A stretch of DNA of 64,000 bases from Pedobacter kyonggii (lineage in GTDB: Bacteria > Bacteroidota > Bacteroidia > Sphingobacteriales > Sphingobacteriaceae). A program made the position numbers and the translations under genes. The stretch lies in contig NZ_SIXF01000004.1 in assembly GCF_004310665.1 (NCBI RefSeq), positions 62,001 through 126,000 of the forward strand. Direction: 5' to 3'. The notes beneath the pieces were generated by a model. That model ran no database searches, was not told the DNA's origin, and worked only from the letters and a program-made list of their open reading frames with translations. Of this stretch, positions 16,299-25,259 are shown piece after piece (the stretch's first letter is position 1; each line of letters starts with the position of its first letter).

Positions 16299-16730
16299 AT
16301 GAGGAAGTTACCATTTTTAATGCTGCTTTTTGTTGCAGTATCGTTTTCTGCATTTGCACAGAACAAAGATGCTATCATAGGCAAATGGCTTAACCCGTCG
16401 GGTGAAGGGCAAATAGAAATCTATAAGAAAAGCGATAAATATTATGGAAAGTTAGCCTGGATGAAGGAACCCAATTTAAATGGTAAACCTAAACTAGATG
16501 CTAAAAATCCTGACGAAAAACTACAGAAACGCGCATTATTGAATCTGGAAATATTAAAAGATTTTGTTTACGATGATGGCAAGTGGACTGATGGAACAAT
16601 TTACGATCCAAAAAGTGGCAAAACTTACAGCTGTAACATGTCTTTAAAAAGTACCGATGTATTAAATGTACGTGGTTATGTAGGTATTTCACTTTTAGGC
16701 CGATCAGAAACTTTTAGACGAGTAAAATAA
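16299..16730 (+). CDS. DUF2147 secreted protein
   Basis: The 143-residue protein has a signal peptide (MRKLPFLMLLFVAVSFSAFA, cleavage before QNKD) and a DUF2147 domain: IIGKWLNPSGEGQIEIYKK, YYGKLAWMKEPN, WTDGTIYDPKSGKTYSCNM and VRGYVGISLLGRSETFRRV. It is a periplasmic or outer-membrane-associated lipocalin-like beta barrel. It precedes the propeller gene by 7 bp, so the two are co-transcribed. Function is unknown. Confidence 0.88.
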   Translation: MRKLPFLMLLFVAVSFSAFAQNKDAIIGKWLNPSGEGQIEIYKKSDKYYGKLAWMKEPNLNGKPKLDAKNPDEKLQKRALLNLEILKDFVYDDGKWTDGTIYDPKSGKTYSCNMSLKSTDVLNVRGYVGISLLGRSETFRRVK

Positions 16731-16737
16731 TTTATAG

Positions 16738-17757
16738 ATGAAGAAAATTTTATGGTGCCTTTTAGCGGCACCTTTTTTTTGCGCTGCACAGTCGTATTCC
16801 ATTAAACCATTGAATGAAAATACCAAAACCAGTTTACGCGGGTTAAGTGTCGTATCAGATCAGGTTACCTGGGTAAGTGGTAGTAATGGATCGGTAGGTA
16901 AAACAACTGATGGTGGTATAACCTGGAAATGGTTAAAACCAAAAGGTTACGAAAAAATCGATTTCAGGGATATTGAAGCTTTCGACGATAAACAGGCCAT
17001 TATAGTGGGCATTGCATCGCCGGCATACATTCTGAAAACCGTAGATGGTGGTGAAACCTGGACAGAAAATTATAAAAATGTAGATTCAGCTATATTTTTG
17101 GACGGGCTAAGTTTCTGGGATAAAAATAAAGGAATCATTTTTGGCGATCCTATTAATGATAATATGCAGTTGCTTAAAACCCTAGATGCAGGTAAAACCT
17201 GGCAGGATATATCTGCAAACCTCAAAACTAAATTAACAAAAGGTGAAGCGAGTTTTGCAGCCAGTGGTACAACTATTAAAGCACTGCCTGGTGGTAAAAC
17301 CTGGATTGCATCAGGCGGAACAGTATCTAACATTTACTTTTCTCCAGATTATGGAAAAAACTGGCAAGTATTTAAATGGCCTATTTTGCAGGGTGAAAAT
17401 AGTACAGGTCCTTTCTCTATCGATTTTTTGAATGAGAAAATTGGTGTAACAGTTGGTGGTAACTACTTAAAAGATAAAGAAAATACCAATAATATTCTTT
17501 TAACGAGCGATGGGGGCAAAACCTGGCAAAAGCCAGCTACCCCGGTTTTAGGATTCCGATCGGCTGTAACCTATATTAATGCTGAAACTTTAATTGCTAC
17601 TGGTACTTCAGGGACAGATATTTCTACTGATGGCGGTCAAAACTGGAAACACATTTCTGATAAAAGTTTTAATGCCGTTCAAAAAGCCAAAAAAGGTAAA
17701 CAGATTGTTCTGGCGGGAGAAAAAGGTAATATTTATCAATTGATGATCAGCAAATAA
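16738..17757 (+). CDS. Secreted YCF48/BNR-like beta-propeller protein
   Basis: The 339-residue protein has a signal peptide (cleavage near FFCAAQ) and repeated Asp-box/BNR motifs: TTDGGITWKW, TVDGGETWTE, TLDAGKTWQD, SPDYGKNWQV, TSDGGKTWQK and STDGGQNWKH. These give a six- or seven-bladed propeller like YCF48/HCF136, usually a protein-binding scaffold. It lies 7 bp after the DUF2147 gene, and a strong hairpin follows. The partner is not known. Confidence 0.88.
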   Translation: MKKILWCLLAAPFFCAAQSYSIKPLNENTKTSLRGLSVVSDQVTWVSGSNGSVGKTTDGGITWKWLKPKGYEKIDFRDIEAFDDKQAIIVGIASPAYILKTVDGGETWTENYKNVDSAIFLDGLSFWDKNKGIIFGDPINDNMQLLKTLDAGKTWQDISANLKTKLTKGEASFAASGTTIKALPGGKTWIASGGTVSNIYFSPDYGKNWQVFKWPILQGENSTGPFSIDFLNEKIGVTVGGNYLKDKENTNNILLTSDGGKTWQKPATPVLGFRSAVTYINAETLIATGTSGTDISTDGGQNWKHISDKSFNAVQKAKKGKQIVLAGEKGNIYQLMISK

Positions 17758-17780
17758 AATTTCAGTCCTATTACGTAACA

Positions 17781-17812
17781 GTTTTATTGATTAAGTATCT
17801 AATCAATAAAAC
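17781..17812. terminator. 12-bp perfect hairpin after the propeller gene
   Basis: GTTTTATTGATT pairs with AATCAATAAAAC across an 8-base loop, 23 bp after the propeller stop. No strong U tract follows, so it could be a weak terminator or an mRNA-stabilising stem. Confidence 0.45.
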
Positions 17813-17910
17813 GATTCAAATAAATAAAAAGATTGAAGCATTGGGATTGATAAAATTTTGTTTCTTTGCTGTCAACTAAAACTTTAATTTAAAACATACA
17901 CACACGCTCA

Positions 17911-18726
17911 ATGGATTTTTTGCACACGATTTTAGGTGACGATATACAGGCCGGACTATTAATTATTTTGAATTTAATTGTGATCGAAAGTTTGCTTTCG
18001 GTAGACAATGCTGCTGTTTTGGCTACTATGGTAATGGATCTGCCAAAATCGCAAAGAGAAAAAGCTTTAAAATATGGTATTATTGGTGCCTATGTATTCA
18101 GGGGGATCTGTTTGTTCCTGGCGGCTTGGTTGGTGCAAATCTGGTGGCTAAAACCACTTGGTGGCTTATACCTGTTATACCTCGCTTTCGATTATTTTAG
18201 AAAAAAGAACAACAAAGGCAAGGAAGATGAAGAGGAGGTAGACAAAAGCAAAAGCTGGATTTATAAATCTACCGTAGGTTTAATGGGTAATTTTTGGGCA
18301 ACGGTTGCTCTAGTAGAGGTAATGGATCTGGCTTTCTCTATCGATAATGTTTTTGCGGCCGTAGCTTTTACCGATCATATCTGGTTAATCTATATCGGCG
18401 TTTTTATCGGGATTTTGGCTATGCGTTTTGTAGCGCAGGCATTTGTGAAACTGATGGAGAAGTTTACCTTTTTGGAAACGATAGCATTCATCGTAATTGC
18501 TGTTTTAGGAATTAAACTTACTTCATCTTTAGTAACACATTTCTATAAAGAATCGCCTATTTCTCATGTTATTGAAAGTGAAAAAACAGATCTTTTTGTA
18601 TCTGTTTTTACGGTAGCCATTTTCATTATACCCGTAGTAACTTCCTTATTGTTTAACTATCCAAAAAAACACAAAAGCGATATCATCATTTCGGACGATG
18701 CCGAAAAGGTATTAGAAAAATCTTAA
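17911..18726 (+). CDS. TerC-family integral membrane protein
   Basis: The 271-residue, about 7-helix TerC-like protein has the two conserved acidic motifs LLSVDNAAVLATMVMDLP and LAFSIDNVFAAVAFT, whose Asp residues lie in membrane helices and may bind metal. TerC/Alx proteins act in tellurite resistance and manganese homeostasis. It heads a cluster with HAD, PRTase, TerD and TelA genes. A 103-bp gap separates it from the HAD gene, so it may have its own promoter. Confidence 0.9.
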   Translation: MDFLHTILGDDIQAGLLIILNLIVIESLLSVDNAAVLATMVMDLPKSQREKALKYGIIGAYVFRGICLFLAAWLVQIWWLKPLGGLYLLYLAFDYFRKKNNKGKEDEEEVDKSKSWIYKSTVGLMGNFWATVALVEVMDLAFSIDNVFAAVAFTDHIWLIYIGVFIGILAMRFVAQAFVKLMEKFTFLETIAFIVIAVLGIKLTSSLVTHFYKESPISHVIESEKTDLFVSVFTVAIFIIPVVTSLLFNYPKKHKSDIIISDDAEKVLEKS

Positions 18727-18829
18727 ATTATAAGGCTTATCTGTGATAAATCTTACAATTAATCGTTGGTAATATTACAATGAAATTTGTAATATTAGAA
18801 TTTATAAACAGATTAGGAAACAGGGTGCA

Positions 18830-19534
18830 ATGGCTTTTTACAAACATTACTCATTCGATCTTTGGTTAACGTTGATTAAATCAAATCCAGCGTATAAACA
18901 GGAGCGGACACGATATTTTTACCAGAAATTTAATACTAAGCATAAAAATTTAGCAGAAATTGCTGTCATTTTTCGCCAGGTAGATTTAATGGTAAACGCC
19001 ATTAATGAGCGCACAGGGAAAAATGTAGATGCTGATGAAATGTATTTAATGATCATCAGTATGATCAATGATTACGATTTCAATTTTCATGATGTGGATC
19101 TGCTGGAGATTGATCACGACATGGAACAACTGGTTTTTACCCACATGCCTTTGCTGTATAGTGATAGTTCATTAACCGTATTGGAACGGCTTAAATCAAC
19201 AGGTTTAAGTTCGACCAATATTTTAAGCAATACTGGTTTTATAAAAGGGAAAACCTTAAAAAAAATAATCAGTCATTTGGGGATCGATCAGTTTATCGAT
19301 TTTCAACTGTATTCTGATGAAGTAAGGATGTCTAAACCCAATAAAGGGTTTTTTCAGTTGATGTTAGATACCATCGATAGGGAAAAACATCCGGAGTTAA
19401 TGCTAAAAGATGTAATCCATGTTGGCGATAACCCTCATGCTGATGTCCGTGGGGCAGAAGCAATGGGAATTAACAGTATGCTCATCAATTCGAATCACCT
19501 ATCTATCTCAAACCTACTCTATGATACCGTATAG
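18830..19534 (+). CDS. HAD-superfamily hydrolase of the Ter cluster
   Basis: This 234-residue HAD phosphatase has motif I FDLWLTL (nucleophile D10, with Trp where a Tyr or Asp is common), ILSNTGF as motif II, the motif III Lys in MSKPNKGFF and motif IV HVGDNPHADVRGA. It has a helical C1-type cap. Ter clusters often carry a HAD-PRTase pair in a proposed nucleotide-like biosynthetic module. Its last 14 bases overlap the start of the PRTase gene, so translation is coupled. The substrate is unknown. Confidence 0.85.
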   Translation: MAFYKHYSFDLWLTLIKSNPAYKQERTRYFYQKFNTKHKNLAEIAVIFRQVDLMVNAINERTGKNVDADEMYLMIISMINDYDFNFHDVDLLEIDHDMEQLVFTHMPLLYSDSSLTVLERLKSTGLSSTNILSNTGFIKGKTLKKIISHLGIDQFIDFQLYSDEVRMSKPNKGFFQLMLDTIDREKHPELMLKDVIHVGDNPHADVRGAEAMGINSMLINSNHLSISNLLYDTV

Positions 19535-20357
19535 TTATTCACTCCATAAAATAGACAATACAGTCGATTTTGGCTTTAGTGCCGACGATTACAGTCGCTT
19601 TAAGTTTGGCGATGACCTGGTGGCCCGATCTTTCGGAAAAGATTTAGCTGATGGGTTTATCCGATATTATCTGGCGGATAATGTGATTACCGATCAGATT
19701 GTGGTGATCTCTAGTCCTTATAGTTTTATTCCAACGGCAACCTTCGCCATGAAAAACTATTTCGTTTGTCAGCTTAACCGTTGGCTGGTCGAAAATGGCG
19801 GTTTGGCTGTACAGGAAACCAAAGTGCACAGAACTATCACCTACAAAGAAGATTATGGTGAGTTAAGTGCCGAAGAAAGGCTATCGCTGATTGGGAATGA
19901 CTCATTCCATATCGATAAAGATTTTCTGGCAGGTAAAACATTATTGTTTTTGGATGATATTAAAATTACCGGAAGCCACGAGCGGATGATCTTAAAAATG
20001 GCTAAGGAATATGGTCTAAAGAACGAAATGCACATGCTTTATTTTGCCGAACTGGTCAATAAAAATATTCATCCCAATGTAGAGAACTTCCTGAATTACC
20101 ATCAGATCAAATCTATTTTTGATCTGGAAGAAATTATCGATAGCGGCAATTTCAGGTTTAATACCCGTATTGTAAAATACATTCTAAATACTACTTCGAG
20201 CAGTTTTAATCTATTTTTAGAACGTAGAAGTACGGATTTTATCAATCAGCTTTACGATCTATCCCTGGGGAATAACTACCATGCCATAGAAGCGTATTCT
20301 AAAAATTTACATCTTATAAAAGACTATATCAAAAACAACAATTATAAATTAATTTAA
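19521..20357 (+). CDS. Phosphoribosyltransferase-like protein of the Ter cluster
   Basis: About 278 residues from ATG 19521 (MIPYSYSLHKIDNTVDF), which overlaps the HAD stop by 14 bases; a longer in-frame extension is unlikely. The PRPP-binding loop is LLFLDDIKITGSHERM, the family pattern of two acidic residues followed by TG. DQIVVISSPYSFIPTA fits the PPi loop region. It probably transfers or removes phosphoribosyl groups from an unknown base, with the HAD partner as phosphatase. The next gene (TerD) starts 2 bp after the stop. Confidence 0.85.
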   Translation: MIPYSYSLHKIDNTVDFGFSADDYSRFKFGDDLVARSFGKDLADGFIRYYLADNVITDQIVVISSPYSFIPTATFAMKNYFVCQLNRWLVENGGLAVQETKVHRTITYKEDYGELSAEERLSLIGNDSFHIDKDFLAGKTLLFLDDIKITGSHERMILKMAKEYGLKNEMHMLYFAELVNKNIHPNVENFLNYHQIKSIFDLEEIIDSGNFRFNTRIVKYILNTTSSSFNLFLERRSTDFINQLYDLSLGNNYHAIEAYSKNLHLIKDYIKNNNYKLI

Positions 20358-20359
20358 AT

Positions 20360-20914
20360 ATGGCTATTAATTTGCAAAAGGGGCAAAGAGAGAATATCGA
20401 TGCTCCTAAATTTACAATAGGTTTAGGTTGGGATACCAACAGCTCTTCAACAGGTTCTGCATTCGATTTAGATGCTTCAATTTTTATACTAAACGATCAG
20501 AAAAAACTGATTTCGGACGAAAACTTTGTATTCTACAATAATTTGATTTCTCCAGATGGTTCGGTAGAACATACAGGTGATAACTTAACGGGTGATGGTG
20601 ATGGCGATGATGAGCAGATCAAAATTGATTTAACCAAAGCTGATGCTAAAGTAAACGAGATCTGTATTGTGGTAACCATCCACGATGCTGACAACAGAAG
20701 ACAAAATTTTGGCCAGGTTAGAAACTCTTTCATCCGTATTTTTGATGCCGTAACCAATGAGGTGATCTTAAAATACGAATTAGAAGAAGATTTCTCTATC
20801 GAAACGGCAGTAGAATTTGGAAGGATTTACAAACGCGAAGGCAAATGGAAATTTGAAGCCGTTGGCGTAGGTATGAAAGGTGGTTTACAGGATTATTTAA
20901 ACAAATATCAATAA
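20360..20914 (+). CDS. terD: TerD-family calcium-binding stress protein
   Basis: The 184-residue TerD protein has the conserved opening INLQKGQR, GLGWDTNSS, FDLDASIF and the acidic loop GDNLTGDGDGDDE, which supplies Asp ligands for Ca2+. TerD proteins form beta-sandwich scaffolds thought to link stress sensing at the membrane (TerC) with cytosolic enzymes. It is 2 bp after the PRTase and 4 bp before the second TerD gene. The symbol is a family label, not proven orthology. Confidence 0.92.
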   Translation: MAINLQKGQRENIDAPKFTIGLGWDTNSSSTGSAFDLDASIFILNDQKKLISDENFVFYNNLISPDGSVEHTGDNLTGDGDGDDEQIKIDLTKADAKVNEICIVVTIHDADNRRQNFGQVRNSFIRIFDAVTNEVILKYELEEDFSIETAVEFGRIYKREGKWKFEAVGVGMKGGLQDYLNKYQ

Positions 20915-20918
20915 TATT

Positions 20919-21533
20919 ATGGCAATCAATCTTCAAAAAGGACAACGTATCAGTCTGGAAAAAAGTAATGGCAGCAAACTTCAGAATGTTTGTGTAGGTA
21001 TTAACTGGGGCGCCATTGAAAAGAAAGGCCTTTTCGGTTTCGGATCTTCAAAAGAAGCGGTAGATTTAGATGGAAGCTGTGCATTATACAACGAAAACAA
21101 ACAACTTTTAGAGGTAGTTTATTTCGGTAACTTAAAATCTAAAAACGGTTCTGTAAAACATAGCGGCGATGATTTAACCGGCGATATGGGTGGCGATGAT
21201 GGCTTAGATAACGAGATCATCACACTTGATTTTTCTCAGTTGGATGCCAATGTAAACTATGTTGCCTTTGTATTGAATAGTTTTAGAGGTCATGATTTTG
21301 GTACGATCCCTTTTGCGTCAATCCGCATTTATGAGGGCACAACGAAACGTGTTAACGAGGTTTTTGCTAAATTCGATATTGCTAACGGAGCCAACTTTGC
21401 TGGTCACGTATCGATGGTAATGGGCGTTTTTTACAAGAAAAACGGCGAATGGAAATTTAATGCCATTGGCGAACCAACCAAAGATAAAAAACTCGAAGAT
21501 ACCGTTAAAACTGTAACTCAAAACTATTTATAA
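20919..21533 (+). CDS. Second TerD-family protein
   Basis: A 204-residue paralogue with INLQKGQRISLEKSNGSKL, VDLDGSCALYN and the loop HSGDDLTGDMGGDDGLDNE. It is more divergent than its neighbour, with an insertion GAIEKKGLFGFGSSKE at about residues 30-45. It has the same Ca2+-binding Asp framework. Paired, divergent TerD genes are common in Ter clusters (TerD/TerE/TerZ types). The gene follows the first TerD by 4 bp. Confidence 0.9.
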   Translation: MAINLQKGQRISLEKSNGSKLQNVCVGINWGAIEKKGLFGFGSSKEAVDLDGSCALYNENKQLLEVVYFGNLKSKNGSVKHSGDDLTGDMGGDDGLDNEIITLDFSQLDANVNYVAFVLNSFRGHDFGTIPFASIRIYEGTTKRVNEVFAKFDIANGANFAGHVSMVMGVFYKKNGEWKFNAIGEPTKDKKLEDTVKTVTQNYL

Positions 21534-21561
21534 GCCATAAGGCTGGTAATTAATTTAAACT

Positions 21562-22659
21562 ATGGAAACCAACCCGAACGTTACCCAAGCCCTTACTCCG
21601 GTTAAACTGGATAAAGACGGCAATGTGGATCTCGAGAAAATAACCTCAGAAGAAACGCTAAAATACAATGAGATTGGAAAATCGTTAGAACCATCAGATG
21701 TAAATTCTATCCTGAATTACGGAAGCGATGCCCAAAACTCAATGGAAAAGTACAGTAACGAGTTTTTATCGTCTGTACGGACCTATAACAGTGGCGAAGT
21801 TGGTGGCTTAATTAACGAACTGCTTACCGAACTGAATTATATCGATGTTTCAGAATTGGAGCAAAGCGCGTTTAAAAACTTTATTTCTAAAATACCGTTT
21901 TTAAAACGCCTGGTTGTTGATGTGAAAAAACTTTTTCAGAAGTATGATGTTGTGGTGAATAATATTGATAAAATCACCAATAAAATTAAAGCTGGAAGAT
22001 TAAATTCAATTAAAGACAACAGTTCTCTGCAAACCATGTTCGATAGCAATGTTGGTTACATCCACCAAATGGAAGAACTGATTATTGCCGGGCAGATGAA
22101 ATACAACGAGCTGAACATCAAACTTGCTGAGATGGAAGGCCGACCAGCCGATTATCAGGATTATGAAATTGCCGATTTAAGGGATTTCATAAGCCGCCTG
22201 GATAAAAGACTGGCTGACATGAAAATTGTTCGTTTTATTATGTTGCAATCTTTGGCGCAGATCCGTGTGGTGCAGAACAATAATACTTCAATAGCAGAAA
22301 AAGCACAGTCGATTGTATCTACAACTATTCCTGTGTGGAAAAACCAATTGACCATTGCTGTTGCTTTACAAAGGCAAAAAGCCAACGTAGAGATGCAGAA
22401 GAAAATTTCGGATACCACAAATACCATTTTGCAGAAAAATGCAGAGATGCTGAAACAAAACAGTATCGATGTAGCCAAAGAGAATGAAAAAACAGTAGTA
22501 TCTTTGGAAACCTTGAAACGAACCACTTCATCGTTGATTGAAACGCTTAATGAGGTTAAACAGATCCATGAAGCAGGTGCACAGAGCAGAAGGGTGTTGG
22601 ATGGCGAACTTAAAACTTTGGAAACAGAGTTGAAAAAGAACGTAACGAGGGTGAGTTAA
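21562..22659 (+). CDS. TelA/KlaA toxic-anion resistance protein
   Basis: The 365-residue protein is mostly helical with coiled-coil stretches (about 150-360), matching the toxic anion resistance (TelA) family: ALTPVKLDKDGNVDLEKI at the N-terminus, GGLINELLTELNYIDV and SLAQIRVVQNNNTSIAEKAQ in the core. TelA proteins are cytosolic, linked to tellurite and colicin resistance by an unknown mechanism. It starts 28 bp after the second TerD gene and 7 bp before the orphan gene, so one operon is likely. Confidence 0.9.
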   Translation: METNPNVTQALTPVKLDKDGNVDLEKITSEETLKYNEIGKSLEPSDVNSILNYGSDAQNSMEKYSNEFLSSVRTYNSGEVGGLINELLTELNYIDVSELEQSAFKNFISKIPFLKRLVVDVKKLFQKYDVVVNNIDKITNKIKAGRLNSIKDNSSLQTMFDSNVGYIHQMEELIIAGQMKYNELNIKLAEMEGRPADYQDYEIADLRDFISRLDKRLADMKIVRFIMLQSLAQIRVVQNNNTSIAEKAQSIVSTTIPVWKNQLTIAVALQRQKANVEMQKKISDTTNTILQKNAEMLKQNSIDVAKENEKTVVSLETLKRTTSSLIETLNEVKQIHEAGAQSRRVLDGELKTLETELKKNVTRVS

Positions 22660-22666
22660 TTAAAAT

Positions 22667-23629
22667 ATGGATGAATACCGCTTAAATATTATCAAAAAAT
22701 CAAGCGCAGAGATCAACCGTTTACAGTTGCTCTCTGTGTTTTTTGATGATGAGGTGATTTATAAAATTTATTTAAGAAGCCAGGTTATTCATCAACTTTT
22801 TGCCAACAACCAAGAATTAGAGATCGAAAAATTGGATCTTTTCCATCTTCAGTTTACTGATAGTGTGATCGAACTGCTCAAAAAGATTAAAAAGAGCAAT
22901 GAGAAAAATGTATCGCTTATTTACGATGAAATTGACCTGAACGAAGAGCTTATCGACCGTATGGCAGGTGCGCTTATTGATCAGAAAAGTTTTCAGCATG
23001 ATAAACAGAAACAATCGTTAAAAGTGAACCTATCGCTGCGGAAACTATTTAGTGTACTTTCTGAGCTCAGTTCCGATTTTCCCTTTTCTAAAAATATCAA
23101 TGTTTTTAGTTCCAGATACGCAAACGATTTTTACTTCGATCTTACTACAGATCAATTTGCTAAACTGATTGATTTTCAAAGTAAACAGGTTTATACCAAT
23201 GTTTATGCAACCATCGAGAAAAAATTGATGGGCAAGTTGTGTAAGTACGATTTTCGGACCGAATTTTATATTGGTTTAAAATCGGGCGAACTGGTAATTG
23301 AAGTATATAAATTTTTGGATATAGACAGTTATTACCTGTTTTTTCCAAGCCGAAACGTGTTTTTATTCTGCGATTTAACCATTTTGAAAGATTTGGATAT
23401 GTCTAATAATCTTTCGGAACGGGAACGGATTGTTCAGGAACTGCAATATAAAAACGATAAGCTAAAAAGTAATGCTGCGGTTTTAAAAACGGCCATTCCA
23501 AATGAGATTGTTAATTTGTTAGAAGATAGTTACGGTAAAATATCTGATATCAATTTCTTGAACCACCTCAATAATTTCGATGTACAATCGAATATTTTGA
23601 AGACAATGTTGAAAACGGATTTGTTTTAG
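22667..23629 (+). CDS. Uncharacterised protein terminating the Ter operon
   Basis: I do not recognise a family for this 320-residue protein. It has no signal peptide or membrane helix. The N-terminal half is helical (ILKK/IKKSSAEINRL-like heptads), with an acidic-aromatic middle (TEFYIGLKSGELVIEVYKFLDID) and a helical C-terminus (ERERIVQELQYKNDKL). It starts 7 bp after telA and is the last gene, so it probably works with TelA or the TerD proteins. Its consistent codon use argues for a real gene. Confidence 0.8.
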   Translation: MDEYRLNIIKKSSAEINRLQLLSVFFDDEVIYKIYLRSQVIHQLFANNQELEIEKLDLFHLQFTDSVIELLKKIKKSNEKNVSLIYDEIDLNEELIDRMAGALIDQKSFQHDKQKQSLKVNLSLRKLFSVLSELSSDFPFSKNINVFSSRYANDFYFDLTTDQFAKLIDFQSKQVYTNVYATIEKKLMGKLCKYDFRTEFYIGLKSGELVIEVYKFLDIDSYYLFFPSRNVFLFCDLTILKDLDMSNNLSERERIVQELQYKNDKLKSNAAVLKTAIPNEIVNLLEDSYGKISDINFLNHLNNFDVQSNILKTMLKTDLF

Positions 23630-24217
23630 GTTCTAAGGGTGTTTTTCTTGTAAAATCGATCGTTTCGACCTTGGTGTTTCCAAAGGAACTCCTTTGGAGG
23701 AGAGATCTTTAGACGTAGCATTCCTAAAAGATTTCTCGACTTCGCTGTGCTGCGCTCGAAATGACGGATGATTGGATTGAGAAATTTCTATGAGAAATCT
23801 CTAGGTATATTGTCATTCCCACGCAGGCGGAAATCTTAAAGCACTGGATATTCTTTGTCCTTTGCTCGGGCTTGCCTCGGCTACTAATGAAAAATCGGTA
23901 CAGGTCCGCTTATAGGTATAAAGGATTGCTGCGCAATTCTTGTAAAAACTTACGGAAATCTCAATTGTGGCAGTATTGAGGCTCTTATCCTTGCTTATCC
24001 CCACGCACCCGCTGATCCTGCCTTGGGCTAAGGGGTAATGATAGAAAGGGCACAGATTTTCGTGCTTTTTCCTACGAAAATCTGCTATGCCAGATAGCAG
24101 GGGGCAGGTAGCATATTGCAGATGCGGTAATTTGTTTTTTAGTCCTTTCCCTTTCATGGGAAAGGTGCCGATAGGCGGATAAGGGTTAGGCAGATCGGTG
24201 GGAATGCGGTCAATAGA
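23630..24217. repeat. Repeat-rich interval after the Ter operon
   Basis: No credible gene in about 590 bp. It holds a stretch CCAAAGGAACTCCTTTGG (self-complementary, about 23678-23695), a fragment of the TCATTCCC...AAATCTTAA family (23812-23840), GATTTTCGT/ACGAAAATC arms (about 24055-24082) and CTTTCCC/GGGAAAG arms (about 24146-24165). A 114-codon open frame here is judged accidental. Confidence 0.6.
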
Positions 24218-24256
24218 AAAAGCCGCAGATCAGGAGAGCTGCGGCTTTTCGTTTTT
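24218..24256 (+). terminator. Rho-independent terminator
   Basis: AAAAGCCGCAG (24218-24228) pairs perfectly with CTGCGGCTTTT (24239-24249) around a 10-base loop, followed by CGTTTTTT. Orientation suits plus-strand transcripts from the Ter operon, about 590 bp after its last stop; it may also stop the convergent porP transcript. Confidence 0.75.
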
Positions 24257-24330
24257 TCTTCATTCTGAACTTGTTTCAGGATCTATAGGATGCTAAAAAG
24301 ATGAAATAAATTCAGCATGACGTTTGTCAA

Positions 24331-25251
24331 TTATGGCTTCTTACCAATATTTACCCTGATATTCACTTCAAAATCGCCATCGGTGTAACCACTGATTGCG
24401 GAAGTTGCGGTATTGTAATAAGCCATGAAATATAAGGTTGATTTGTAGTTCATGCCAAAACCAACGGTAGCATTCTGTGTGTTATGGTACATGGCCATTA
24501 CATACAATTTATCGTTGGCAAAATTTGCATTCAAACCGGCATCCCATAAATTATCGTAATTTTTGATGCCCCTGAAAACACCTTTAGGCTCTAGGCTGAT
24601 TCCGTTAATACCCGATCCCAAAATGAACTTATAACTCACCGCCGAATAAAAAGTTGGTTTATCGGCAAAGTTTAAATCGTCTTTTCTAAAAACTGAACGC
24701 ATGTTTGGCACGGCACCTTCAACGGTTAAACCTTTCGAAGTATAAGAGATCCCGAAATCGCCGTCTAGATAATAACCCCGATCGTTAAAACGGGCAATGG
24801 ATGGATCGTTAATATCACTGTTCCTTACGCTGCTTAAATCCAGTTTATCCTGACTTGCACCAAAAGAGATCCCAAAGTTTAATTTCTGATCGTCGCTGTT
24901 TAGCGGAAGGTGGTAAGCAAAGGTTCCAACCGCTTTGGTGCGTTGTATACCGCCCGATTTCTCGTTGTAGATGTTTACACCCCAGCCCACTTTGTTCACC
25001 TGTTGATCTAAGGTTACACTTTGTGTAATAGGCGCACCTGGAATGTTCGACCATTGTTTGCGGAAACTTCCGTTGATGTTAAAACCTGCATCAATACCCG
25101 CCATTGATGGATTTACCAAATAGCGGTTCTGGAAATATTGTGCGTTGAGCGGAAGGATCTGTGCCTTCACGCTGCCTAAAAATAATGTACCGGCTGCAAA
25201 TAGAAACGTTACGTGACGCATTTGCTTTATTTTTTTTGTAATTGCTCTCAT
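24331..25251 (-). CDS. PorP/SprF-family type IX secretion membrane protein
   Basis: The 306-residue outer-membrane beta-barrel protein has an N-terminal signal and the PorP/SprF pattern: LPLNAQYFQNRYLVNPSMAG, FRKQWSNIPGAPITQSVTLD and a C-terminal aromatic strand. Family members help export or anchor T9SS cargo that carries the gliding-type (type B) C-terminal domain. It begins 8 bp after the stop of the giant T9SS cargo gene, so they form one transcript and presumably a cargo-partner pair. ATG 25251 gives MRAITKKIKQMRH; the ATG at residue 11 is a possible shorter start. Confidence 0.9.
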   Translation of the reverse strand: MRAITKKIKQMRHVTFLFAAGTLFLGSVKAQILPLNAQYFQNRYLVNPSMAGIDAGFNINGSFRKQWSNIPGAPITQSVTLDQQVNKVGWGVNIYNEKSGGIQRTKAVGTFAYHLPLNSDDQKLNFGISFGASQDKLDLSSVRNSDINDPSIARFNDRGYYLDGDFGISYTSKGLTVEGAVPNMRSVFRKDDLNFADKPTFYSAVSYKFILGSGINGISLEPKGVFRGIKNYDNLWDAGLNANFANDKLYVMAMYHNTQNATVGFGMNYKSTLYFMAYYNTATSAISGYTDGDFEVNIRVNIGKKP

Positions 25252-25259
25252 GTCTGTAA

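Noticed and set aside
23813-24157. 114-codon minus-strand ORF
   Set aside because: Lies in repeat-rich DNA, has Cys/Lys/His-heavy composition without any fold signal, and crosses several inverted repeats.
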